Positions 1 to 6,425 of a stretch of 23,974 bases of DNA are shown here, in pieces. Numbering within the stretch: position 1 is the stretch's first letter; the number at the start of each line of letters is the position of its first letter. Source of the DNA: CAYLMG01 sp964464635 (lineage in GTDB: Bacteria > Planctomycetota > Phycisphaerae > Sedimentisphaerales > Anaerobacaceae); contig CAYXGT010000043.1 in assembly GCA_964464635.1 (NCBI GenBank), forward strand, positions 1-23,974, read 5' to 3'. The notes beneath the pieces were generated by a model. It made no database searches. It was not told where the DNA came from and worked only from the letters and a program-made list of their open reading frames with translations. The position numbers were made by a program, and so were the translations under genes.

Positions 1-122
1 ACTGAAACTGTTTTTGTTATAGAAAAACCAATATCGGTCAATTAAAGACCGTTCTTTTAACAAATTGGGGAAACAATGGCAACTTGCTGATAATCTTATT
101 GGCAGGCAGGAGACTGAAACAC

Positions 123-151
123 TTTAAATCCCCCCAAGCAAAGGATTTAAA
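123..151 (-). terminator. Hairpin 3' of the integrase gene, weak terminator candidate
   Basis: TTTAAATCC (123-131) and GGATTTAAA (143-151) form a perfect 9-bp inverted repeat around an 11-base loop, 18 bases past the recombinase stop codon. On the minus strand the stem is not followed by a run of T, so a classical rho-independent terminator is doubtful. Because it sits at the 3' end of an integrase gene it could equally belong to an attachment region. The stem is seen; the role is inference. Confidence 0.3.
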
Positions 152-168
152 TTGAGGAAGTATAAACA

Positions 169-1173
169 TCATTTTTGTAACCATTGCTCTACTGGCAACT
201 GATTCACGGATTGGCGGAGTACCGGATCTATATTTGTATAGATTTTATTTGTTAAAATAGGAGATGAGTGTTCCAGTAATCTTTGTGTTACAGCCGTTGA
301 AACACCATTTTGTGCAAGAACTGAGCCGAAGGTCTTACGTAAATCATGGAATTTTAAGTCATGCAAATTTGCTTTTTTACATATTTTCTTCCACCTCTTG
401 TAATTGAACTTATCATTGAATATTTTCTTCTTTTCAGAGCCTGAACCATTAAGGTACTCTTTCAATACTTGTATTATCATTGCCGGCACAGGACGAGACC
501 CCATACTCTTTCTTGTTTTTTTGCTTGTAGTTGTAATACAGTTCCTCTCGAAATCAATATCTGAAATTGTCAATGATTCAATATCACCTCTACGCAGCCC
601 TGTTCCTAAAGCCAATAAGATTCTTATTTTCATTGAACGATATGGCTTTGCTGTTTCCAATAGATTCTTAATCTCTGTGTCATTTAAAGACTTGACCGGC
701 TTTTCATCTAACCTTAATTCTTTTATTTCTAATTTTCCATTCAGATATCTTTTTTTTCTACACCAGTTAACAAAGGTTTTAAGATTTCTGAGATCCTTGT
801 TGAGAGTAGGACGTTTCACTTCCCCACTTCTTTTCATGGCAAAACTATCAATTTTGTTTTGAGTAATTTGTTTTGAATTACATTTACCAATTATACGCTC
901 AAAATTGCGGAGAGTAAGTGCGTGTTCATAAAGCGTTCCTTCGGTGACGCCCTGAACTTTTTTTGCTTCCCTATATTCATCGATCATTTGTTGCCAGTCG
1001 GCTGTTACTATTCCTGTAAACACATCAGAATTTAACTGTGCATATTTGATCTGCTTAAAATGTTCAGCAAGTTCTTTTGTCGGCAAGGCCTTCGCTTTCC
1101 GCTTATCGCTTTCATACCAACCCACCCACCAACCTTTGATATTTTTCCTTTTGTAAATCCATACTCTTTTCAT
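169..1173 (-). CDS. Tyrosine-type site-specific recombinase/integrase
   Basis: A 334-residue tyrosine recombinase that would cut and rejoin DNA through a 3'-phosphotyrosine intermediate. The N-terminal part (about 1-60, basic and aromatic) looks like an arm-binding domain, followed by a SAM-like core-binding domain (about 60-150) and the catalytic domain (about 165-334). The active site appears complete: Arg194 in GTGLRRGDI, a Lys near 218, the HDLRKTF box (His276, Arg279), His302 in LLEHSS and the nucleophile Tyr312 in NKIYTNI. It starts at an ATG. The gene is clearly richer in A+T than the metabolic genes to its right, which fits acquired DNA. No excisionase, phage or transposition gene lies beside it inside the window, so its element, if any, is to the left. 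It could also be an orphan integron- or island-type integrase; the family is certain, the partner DNA is not. Confidence 0.93.
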   Translation of the reverse strand: MKRVWIYKRKNIKGWWVGWYESDKRKAKALPTKELAEHFKQIKYAQLNSDVFTGIVTADWQQMIDEYREAKKVQGVTEGTLYEHALTLRNFERIIGKCNSKQITQNKIDSFAMKRSGEVKRPTLNKDLRNLKTFVNWCRKKRYLNGKLEIKELRLDEKPVKSLNDTEIKNLLETAKPYRSMKIRILLALGTGLRRGDIESLTISDIDFERNCITTTSKKTRKSMGSRPVPAMIIQVLKEYLNGSGSEKKKIFNDKFNYKRWKKICKKANLHDLKFHDLRKTFGSVLAQNGVSTAVTQRLLEHSSPILTNKIYTNIDPVLRQSVNQLPVEQWLQK

Positions 1174-1338
1174 AACATTAGCCTATTAAAATTATTAACA
1201 TTAAATCAACCCAATACAAAGTCTAAGAAACAGTGCCAAGTGGAGACATTGTGGAGTCATAGATTTATAGGTAGGTATTTGAAGAATTTCTAACTTATTG
1301 ATTTGAATAAAGTTATGAATTGTATACAGTCGAATCAG

Positions 1339-1354
1339 CCGTTGATGTCAACGG
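1339..1354. repeat. 7-bp dyad CCGTTGA-TG-TCAACGG
   Basis: CCGTTGATGTCAACGG has two perfect 7-base arms around a 2-base centre. The loop is too short for a stable RNA hairpin, so a protein-binding dyad is more natural. It lies about 165 bases upstream of the recombinase start. Operator or recombinase site are both possible; only the symmetry is seen. Confidence 0.35.
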
Positions 1355-1361
1355 ATATTAA

Positions 1362-1408
1362 AGCCGGGCGAAGTCCTTCGACAATGCTCAGGATAAATAA
1401 GCTCGGCT
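1362..1408. repeat. Palindromic dispersed repeat, copy 1
   Basis: The core TCCTTCGACAATGCTCAGGA (1374-1393) runs on into TAAATAAGCTCGGCT. The whole is bracketed by AGCCGGGC (1362-1369) and GCTCGGCT (1401-1408), which pair fully if one G-U pair is allowed, and is followed on the plus strand by CTTTTTATTTT. That gives a terminator-like shape, but there is no plus-strand gene upstream to terminate. The core recurs twice at 1603-1670. Confidence 0.6.
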
Positions 1409-1597
1409 CTTTTTATTTTCTCTGCGATAAAAAAGGGGGTTTGCGCACTTTCTGGGCTTGAAATTTACTTATATAATAAACACTGGCTAGCGATTTTAGA
1501 TTGAAAGATTTTAACTACCTATGAAGAAGGCAGAGAGAAGCACAAAGTAAAAAGTTAAAAGAAAAAAATACAACTTTTTTACATGGTAACAAGGCGG

Positions 1598-1670
1598 GAG
1601 AATCCTTCGACAGACTCAGGATAAAGCAGTTAAATCCTTCGATAATACTCAGGATAAATATTCTCGGCTG
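1598..1670. repeat. Dispersed repeat, copies 2 and 3 in tandem
   Basis: Two further copies of the core lie at 1603-1625 (TCCTTCGACAGACTCAGGAT...) and 1635-1670 (TCCTTCGATAATACTCAGGA... ending TCTCGGCTG). The pair is enclosed by GAGAAT (1598-1603) and ATTCTC (1660-1665), so the tandem could fold as one larger hairpin. It ends immediately before the murD stop codon and would lie in the murD 3' untranslated RNA. Copy 3 shares the ...CTCGGCT end with copy 1, which supports common descent. Confidence 0.6.
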
Positions 1671-1673
1671 ATT

Positions 1674-3062
1674 TTATGCATCTTCTTTTAATCCCAATAC
1701 AAGAGAAGAGAATTCACGGCCACGATGCTCGTAATTTTCGAACATATCATAACTGGCACAGGCAGGGCTGAGAAGAATAATGTCACCACTTTCAGCGAGA
1801 TTGTGGGCGGTAGTGACAGCATCAGCAAGAGAGTCGGCAAATACAATCTTTGTTGCTCGATGCTCGATGCTCGATGCTCGTATTGCGGAGGCGATTTTTT
1901 GAGCTGTCCGGCCTATAAGGATTGCAGCTTTTGCTCTTTTTGCAATTTCAAGGCCGAGAGGTACGAAACTGATATTTTTGTCGTAACCACCAGCGATCAA
2001 TATGATGGGCTTATCGAAAGAGGCAATCGCAGCAATTGTACTTTCCGGTGTTGTGGCCTTCGAATCGTTGTACCAGCAGATGCCATTTTTTTCGGCAACG
2101 AGCTGCAAACGATGGGGAAGAGCCTTGAAAGACGGCAAAGCTTTTCTAATCCGGTTTTCATCGATACCGAAATGTTTTGCAATAGCCAGCGCTGCGGCGA
2201 GGTTGGCAAGGTTTGCCCGGCCGGGAAGTTCGAAACAGTTTTTTATATCGTCAGTGACATCATCTGCTGAAAACTTCAGGCAAAGTCTGCCGTTATCATT
2301 TTTATATTTTTCGAACCATTGATTCGCGATTTTGTCCTCGGCATTAAAAATCGAGACAGCAGGATTGTCTTCGTCGAGCTTCTGGTATTTGAAGATATTT
2401 TCCTTTGCGCTGTAGTAGTTTTCAAAGGTTTTGTGCCGGTCGAGATGGTTGGGTGCCAGGTTTGTTAAAAGCGAGATGTGCGGCGATTTTTTAATCCGAG
2501 CCAACTGCTCAAGCTGGAAACTCGACAGTTCAAGGACGACTAAATCGTCGGGTTTTATATTATCTAAAAGCATCAACATCGGCTGATTGCCGATATTACC
2601 CGATAGCCACACACTGCCGTTGCTCGTCGCTCGCTGCTCGTCGCTCGCATTTTTAAGAAGATGCGCGGTTAAGGCGGCGGTAGTGCTTTTACCGTTGGAG
2701 CCTGTGATGCCGATGATTTTTGCAGGGCAGAGCTGAAAGAAGATTTCGATTTGCGAGGTTACGAGTTTTTTATTTTTTCGGGCGATTTGCAAAAATTCGT
2801 TATCGGGGCTGACAGCGGGATTGGCAATTATTATATCAGCATTTTCAAAATCACTTTTCTGATGTCCACCGAGGAGAAAACTGATGCCCTGACAATCTTT
2901 TAACTGATTGATGGATTCGGTTAACTTATCTTGCGGTAACAAATCAGTGACAGTGACTGCAGCGCCGGCCTTATGAACGAACTTTACTACATCGATGCCT
3001 CCGCCGAACCTGCCAAGACCCATAACCAAGACCTTTTTGCCGACACAGAAATCTAAACTCAT
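1674..3062 (-). CDS. murD: UDP-N-acetylmuramoyl-L-alanine--D-glutamate ligase
   Basis: MurD adds D-glutamate to UDP-MurNAc-L-Ala in the cytoplasm, using ATP, during peptidoglycan precursor synthesis. I place the start at the ATG at 3062, giving 462 residues: it follows the pyrF stop codon by one base and begins directly with the N-terminal Rossmann-type domain (VLVMGLGRFGGG, about 11-22). The reading frame stays open to 3182 but only over pyrF. Seen are the ATP loop GITGSNGKST (118-127), ELSSFQLEQL, NLAPNHLDRH, WYNDSKATTPEST and, near the end, LLSPACASYDMFENYEHRG. Two stretches, residues 139-148 (ASDEQRATSN) and 395-404, are coded by 7-base tandem repeats and look like insertions in loops. 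No other peptidoglycan gene adjoins, so it lies outside any dcw cluster. Likely co-transcribed and translationally coupled with pyrF. Confidence 0.95.
   Translation of the reverse strand: MSLDFCVGKKVLVMGLGRFGGGIDVVKFVHKAGAAVTVTDLLPQDKLTESINQLKDCQGISFLLGGHQKSDFENADIIIANPAVSPDNEFLQIARKNKKLVTSQIEIFFQLCPAKIIGITGSNGKSTTAALTAHLLKNASDEQRATSNGSVWLSGNIGNQPMLMLLDNIKPDDLVVLELSSFQLEQLARIKKSPHISLLTNLAPNHLDRHKTFENYYSAKENIFKYQKLDEDNPAVSIFNAEDKIANQWFEKYKNDNGRLCLKFSADDVTDDIKNCFELPGRANLANLAAALAIAKHFGIDENRIRKALPSFKALPHRLQLVAEKNGICWYNDSKATTPESTIAAIASFDKPIILIAGGYDKNISFVPLGLEIAKRAKAAILIGRTAQKIASAIRASSIEHRATKIVFADSLADAVTTAHNLAESGDIILLSPACASYDMFENYEHRGREFSSLVLGLKEDA
1852..1879. repeat. 7-bp tandem repeat inside murD (C-terminal copy)
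   Basis: Four heptamers are seen on the plus strand: GTTGCTC then GATGCTC three times. On the murD coding strand they read GAGCATC x3 plus GAGCAAC and code for residues 395-404 in the C-terminal domain. Four units are 28 bases, so the reading frame was kept only together with flanking changes. Confidence 0.75.
2619..2646. repeat. 7-bp tandem repeat inside murD (central copy)
   Basis: Four heptamers on the plus strand (GTTGCTC, GTCGCTC, GCTGCTC, GTCGCTC) have the same GNYGCTC pattern as the array at 1852-1879. They code for MurD residues 139-148, right after the helix that follows the ATP loop and before SGNIG. Confidence 0.75.
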
Positions 3063-3063
3063 A

Positions 3064-4014
3064 TTACAGTTTTGACTGCATAGCTGTAGCGAGGTCAACC
3101 TTGGCGTCGATGACGGCCTGCTCGATACATCGTTTCCAGTCGTCACCGAACTGCTCTTTGTATTTTGGTTTTTCATAGGCATAAATAATCGAGCGTGAGG
3201 CGTTTATCAGGGCACCGGTGCCATCGGTTTTGCAGAAACGGATGCAATCAACGGCAGAAGCTCCCTGCGAGCCGTAACCGGGTACTAAAAAAAGGATATT
3301 TTCATACTTTTCGCGAAGTTCGGCTGACACTTTCGGCCTTGTGCCGGCTATGACCATACCAACGTTGCTGTAGCCGCTTTGGCCGATACGTTCGGGTTTG
3401 TTTGCGATTTCAGCTACAACCTGCGCCAGCTTTTCGTACATCTTTTGACCGTCAGCATCTTCGAAATCCTGGATGGCAGCAGAGGAAGGGTTGCTTGCTC
3501 TTACCCAAACGAAAACACCTTTTCCCTGCGTATCGGCCATTTTTGCAAAAGGCTCTATTGCCTCGGTGCCCGCAAAGCCATTGACGGTTATTGCATCGGG
3601 GCTGATGGTATCTTCGAGCCCGACAAGCTCCGAATTTTGCAGATGTGCCGCGGCATACATTTCAGCGGTATGGCCTATATCACCTCTTTTAACGTCACCG
3701 ATAACCTCAAGGTCGAGCTCATTTGCTTCGGTGATGAGATTGTAATAGGTTTCGATGCCCTCCCAGAGATACTTCTCGAAGAAAGCGATATTTATCTTCA
3801 CCGCAGGGACCATAGGAGCAACGATTCTCATAGTCTGGACGCAGAAGTCGAAGATGGCGTCCACGGCTGAAGCGGCGTCGAACTCGTCATTCATAGCTTT
3901 GTGGCTTTTTATCGACTGAGGCAAACGGTTATAAACGGGGTCGATGCCTACAATTAAGGATGTTTTTTTGTTTTTGACGGCCTGGCAAAGCCTGTCTGCA
4001 AAATGGTTAGGCAT
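3064..4014 (-). CDS. pyrF: Orotidine 5'-phosphate decarboxylase (type 2, long form)
   Basis: Decarboxylates OMP to UMP, the last step of pyrimidine synthesis, in the cytoplasm. The 316-residue length and sequence match the longer type 2 family rather than the short E. coli form. Seen are IVGIDPVYNRLP (about 21-32, substrate Asp25), the catalytic Lys73 in PAVKINIAFFEKYL, the family signature DVKRGDIG (108-115, with Lys109 and Asp112), and the phosphate-binding end around VPGYGSQGA and NASRSIIYAY. It starts at an ATG preceded by GCAGGAAT. murD begins one base after its stop, so the two are probably one transcript. The gene is divergent from the unknown gene at 4142. Confidence 0.95.
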   Translation of the reverse strand: MPNHFADRLCQAVKNKKTSLIVGIDPVYNRLPQSIKSHKAMNDEFDAASAVDAIFDFCVQTMRIVAPMVPAVKINIAFFEKYLWEGIETYYNLITEANELDLEVIGDVKRGDIGHTAEMYAAAHLQNSELVGLEDTISPDAITVNGFAGTEAIEPFAKMADTQGKGVFVWVRASNPSSAAIQDFEDADGQKMYEKLAQVVAEIANKPERIGQSGYSNVGMVIAGTRPKVSAELREKYENILFLVPGYGSQGASAVDCIRFCKTDGTGALINASRSIIYAYEKPKYKEQFGDDWKRCIEQAVIDAKVDLATAMQSKL

Positions 4015-4064
4015 ATTCCTGCAAACCTTTCTTCAATAAAGTGCGAATAAAATCTTAAAAAAAC

Positions 4065-4092
4065 TTTTACTGCTCACCTGAAACACTATAAT
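4065..4092 (+). promoter_or_regulatory. Promoter candidate for the 4142 gene
   Basis: A perfect TATAAT lies at 4087-4092, 16 bases after a poor -35 (TTTTAC, 4065-4070). It is in the divergent gap between pyrF and the gene at 4142 and points at the latter. The leader would be about 43 bases. Confidence 0.35.
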
Positions 4093-4141
4093 CATAAAAC
4101 TTAAAAGGAGCAAGAGCGAAATTCAGAAAAAGGTGTTATAA

Positions 4142-4861
4142 TTGGAAAAGGCAGAAGAAGCAAAAACGTCAAAGGAAAAGGAGCGGAAGAAACGCAAAAG
4201 CAAAAAGCGTTTCTGGGTTCTGATTGATTTATCGATTTTGTTTTTTTGCCTTTCGCTTCTTCTGTATCGACCGCTGCGCTACAGCAGGCCCGAGCCGGTA
4301 GAGACCAACGAGGTCAGCACATACTGGACGCACGAATTGATGCCGGAGATTTATAACAGTGCACAGCGTCAGCAGCCTTTCGAGATTGTAATTAAGCAGG
4401 ACGAGATAAATGAAGCGGTAGCCAGCTCCGGCTGGCCTAAACTATCCGATGGATTCAGCTTTTACGCTCCGGAGGTTTTTTTCGAGCCCGATAGGATAAT
4501 CCTGATTGGTGCTGCGAGACTAAAGGAGGTGGAATTTATCATAACAGTCGCAGGCGAGCCGGTAATAAACGACGATGGTCTTTTAAGTCTTCACATAACA
4601 AAAGTTAAGGTTGGAGCGGTGCCGGTTACCATTATCGCACGGATGGTGGCTGGAAAAATGTACACGAAGCAGCTCAGCGAGATTGAAATTGATACTGATG
4701 ACTGGAGAGTCAGGATACTCGGCTCGCTGCTGAATGATGAGCCTTTTGAGCCGGTTTTCGATGCGGAAGACAAGAAGGTGAAAATCATAAAAGTGGATGT
4801 TGCCAAAGGTGAACTCAGGCTTGGCTTCGAGCCGGTCTCAGGGCCGGGCAGGAAAAAATAA
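4142..4861 (+). CDS. Membrane-anchored protein of unknown function
   Basis: I do not recognise a named family. The 239-residue protein has a very basic, coiled-coil-like N-terminus (residues 1-23, many Lys/Glu/Arg), one hydrophobic segment (about 24-42, FWVLIDLSILFFCLSLLLY) and a predicted extracytoplasmic domain of about 190 residues. That domain has a QDEINEAV motif and alternating beta-like stretches (FEPDRIILIGAARL, EFIITVAGEPV, LSLHITKVKVGAVPVTIIA). This layout resembles single-span proteins with a lipid-binding-type beta domain (DUF2140/LmeA-like), but that is only a topological impression. The start is a TTG at 4142 with AAGGTG (4130-4135) 6 bases upstream. It precedes the arginine decarboxylase gene, which has its own promoter, so a functional link is not implied. 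Confidence 0.75.
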   Translation: MEKAEEAKTSKEKERKKRKSKKRFWVLIDLSILFFCLSLLLYRPLRYSRPEPVETNEVSTYWTHELMPEIYNSAQRQQPFEIVIKQDEINEAVASSGWPKLSDGFSFYAPEVFFEPDRIILIGAARLKEVEFIITVAGEPVINDDGLLSLHITKVKVGAVPVTIIARMVAGKMYTKQLSEIEIDTDDWRVRILGSLLNDEPFEPVFDAEDKKVKIIKVDVAKGELRLGFEPVSGPGRKK

Positions 4862-4896
4862 CGATTGAAAGCTCAGCAGAACGGATTTAAAAAGTC

Positions 4897-4924
4897 TTGA
4901 GAAAAAGACAGGTTATGTTAAAAT
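4897..4924 (+). promoter_or_regulatory. Promoter of the pdaD-speB operon
   Basis: TTGAGA (4897-4902), a 16-base spacer and TAAAAT (4919-4924) each match the sigma70-type consensus at 5 of 6 positions. The transcript would start near 4931, which excludes a TTG start codon at 4897 and supports the ATG at 4966. Confidence 0.55.
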
Positions 4925-4965
4925 TAATCAATAAAACCGAAATAACAAAAAGTCAGGAGAGTAAG

Positions 4966-5538
4966 ATGGAGCTTTTACCAGCGAAAGTTTTTTTAACGAA
5001 GGGGGTCGGGCGACACAAGTACCAACTGAAGAGCTTCGAGACAGCGCTGAGGCAGGCAGGCGTTGCACAACAAAACCTTGTTCAGGTATCATCAATCCTG
5101 CCGCCCGGATGCAAGGTTGTAAGCAGAGAAAACGGGATAAAGGAGCTGATTCCGGGCCAGATAAGCTTTTGCGTAATGGCCAGAGCAGATACAGATGAGC
5201 ACGGAAGGCTCGTAGCTTCGTCGATTGGAATAGCGATACCGAAGGACAAGGAACAATGGGGTTATTTAAGCGAAGTTCACGGCCACGGGAAGAACAACCA
5301 GCAGGCCAGCGATATGGCCGAGGACCTTGCTGCGAGTATGTTAGGGACGACACTGGGTTTCGAGCTCGATCCTGATACGGCGTGGTCTGAAAAAGAGCAG
5401 GCATACAAATCAAGCGGATTGTTCATCAGGACAAGTAGTATCACCCAGACAGCAGAGGGAAAAGAAGGCCTGTGGACGACAACAGTCGCTATTGCAATGT
5501 TTTTATTTAATGACCAGTTAACCGGGCAGCATCAATGA
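4966..5538 (+). CDS. pdaD: Pyruvoyl-dependent arginine decarboxylase
   Basis: Makes agmatine and CO2 from L-arginine with a self-made pyruvoyl cofactor instead of pyridoxal phosphate. The 190-residue proenzyme shows the self-cleavage site VSSILPPG, where the chain should split between Ser42 and Ser43 to leave a pyruvoyl-capped alpha chain. Other family stretches are AKVFLTKGVGRH, VMARADTD, SSIGIAIPKDKEQWGYLSEVH and TTVAIAMFL. The start is the ATG at 4966, with AGGAGA (4955-4960) 5 bases upstream; the frame is open to a TTG at 4897 but that codon is the -35 box. Its stop overlaps the agmatinase start (ATGA), so the two are translationally coupled and the agmatine is presumably passed to that enzyme. 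The family is best known from archaea; bacterial members exist. Confidence 0.94.
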   Translation: MELLPAKVFLTKGVGRHKYQLKSFETALRQAGVAQQNLVQVSSILPPGCKVVSRENGIKELIPGQISFCVMARADTDEHGRLVASSIGIAIPKDKEQWGYLSEVHGHGKNNQQASDMAEDLAASMLGTTLGFELDPDTAWSEKEQAYKSSGLFIRTSSITQTAEGKEGLWTTTVAIAMFLFNDQLTGQHQ

Positions 5539-6401
5539 AAAAACAATACGGTTTCGCAGACCTGCCACAAATATATTCCGAACAGGAAAGTTCGGCTATA
5601 GTCATAGTACCGGTGCCCTACGATGAAACAAGTACCTGGGGCAAAGGTGCCGACAAGGGACCTGGGGCGATAATAGAAGCATCGGGCCATATGGAGCTTT
5701 ATGATATCGAGACGGATTCTCAGGTCTTTTTGAACGGAATATTTACGGACAAGCCTTTGAGATGTAATAGGCGGCCGGAATATATGGCAGCAGAGGTGGG
5801 AGAGAGAATCTGCGAGCATATCGACGACGGCAAGTTTGTTGTGGTTATCGGCGGCGAACACTCGGTAAGTATCGGCTCAGTGAGCGCGTTTGCAAATAGA
5901 TTCCGCAGCCTCAGCGTATTGCAGCTCGATGCACATTCTGATTTGCGGGACGAATACGCCGGGTCAAAATATAATCATGCCTGCGTGATGGCCAGGATTA
6001 GTCAGTGGTGCCCTGTTGTTCAGGTCGGGATAAGAAGTATGGACGCGAGCGAAAAAGAGCTGATGGATAAAAAAAATGTTTTCCTCGCAAAGGACATACA
6101 CAACAAAAAAGGCTGGGTTGAAAAAGTTGTCGGCAAGCTGAGAAAAAATGTTTACATAACGATTGACCTTGATGTGTTCGACCCGTCGATAATGCCGTCA
6201 ACGGGGACGCCTGAGCCGGGCGGGCTTCTCTGGTATGATGTGCTCGGGCTGCTGAAAGCGGTGTGTCGGACGAAAAATGTGGTGGGATTCGACGTGGTCG
6301 AACTATGCCCAAATGAGCAGGACAAGGCTCCGGATTTTCTGGCGGCGAAACTTATCTACAAGCTATTAAGCTACAAATATAAATACAAAAGAAAAAAGTA
6401 A
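5535..6401 (+). CDS. speB: Agmatinase (ureohydrolase family)
   Basis: Hydrolyses agmatine to putrescine and urea with a two-manganese centre, completing the arginine-to-putrescine route begun by the gene before it. All metal ligands of the arginase fold are visible in the 288-residue protein: His109 in GGEHSVSIG, Asp132, His134 and Asp136 in LDAHSDLRDEY, and Asp211 and Asp213 in TIDLDVFDPS. The C-terminal VGFDVVELCP is also typical. Arginase and other agmatinase-like ureohydrolases share this signature; the ATGA overlap with an arginine decarboxylase gene makes agmatine the natural substrate. The gene ends convergently, 24 bases from the ABC permease gene, with no obvious terminator between them. 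Confidence 0.93.
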   Translation: MKKQYGFADLPQIYSEQESSAIVIVPVPYDETSTWGKGADKGPGAIIEASGHMELYDIETDSQVFLNGIFTDKPLRCNRRPEYMAAEVGERICEHIDDGKFVVVIGGEHSVSIGSVSAFANRFRSLSVLQLDAHSDLRDEYAGSKYNHACVMARISQWCPVVQVGIRSMDASEKELMDKKNVFLAKDIHNKKGWVEKVVGKLRKNVYITIDLDVFDPSIMPSTGTPEPGGLLWYDVLGLLKAVCRTKNVVGFDVVELCPNEQDKAPDFLAAKLIYKLLSYKYKYKRKK

Positions 6402-6425
6402 AAAAAGAAAATGACAAAAATCACA

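Larger units (their letters stand above)
1174..1673. other. 500-base gene-free, AT-rich gap
   Basis: No convincing coding region is present. It holds the upstream region of the recombinase (read leftward), a 16-base dyad at 1339-1354, three copies of a CCTTCGA...CTCAGGATAA repeat, and the region just 3' of murD. I saw no tRNA or other recognisable RNA gene. Confidence 0.6.

Noticed and set aside
1725..2270. A 181-residue plus-strand open frame inside murD
   Set aside because: It is antisense to a well-conserved gene and is Cys-rich with no family features.
3063..3182. N-terminal extension of murD by 40 residues into pyrF
   Set aside because: The extra part overlaps pyrF in another frame, has a composition unlike MurD, and the family begins at the ATG at 3062, one base after the pyrF stop.
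3379..3870. A 163-residue plus-strand open frame inside pyrF
   Set aside because: Antisense shadow of a well-conserved gene.
4897..4965. TTG start for the arginine decarboxylase, 23 codons upstream
   Set aside because: TTG at 4897 is the -35 box of a good promoter and the ATG at 4966 has AGGAGA at ideal spacing.
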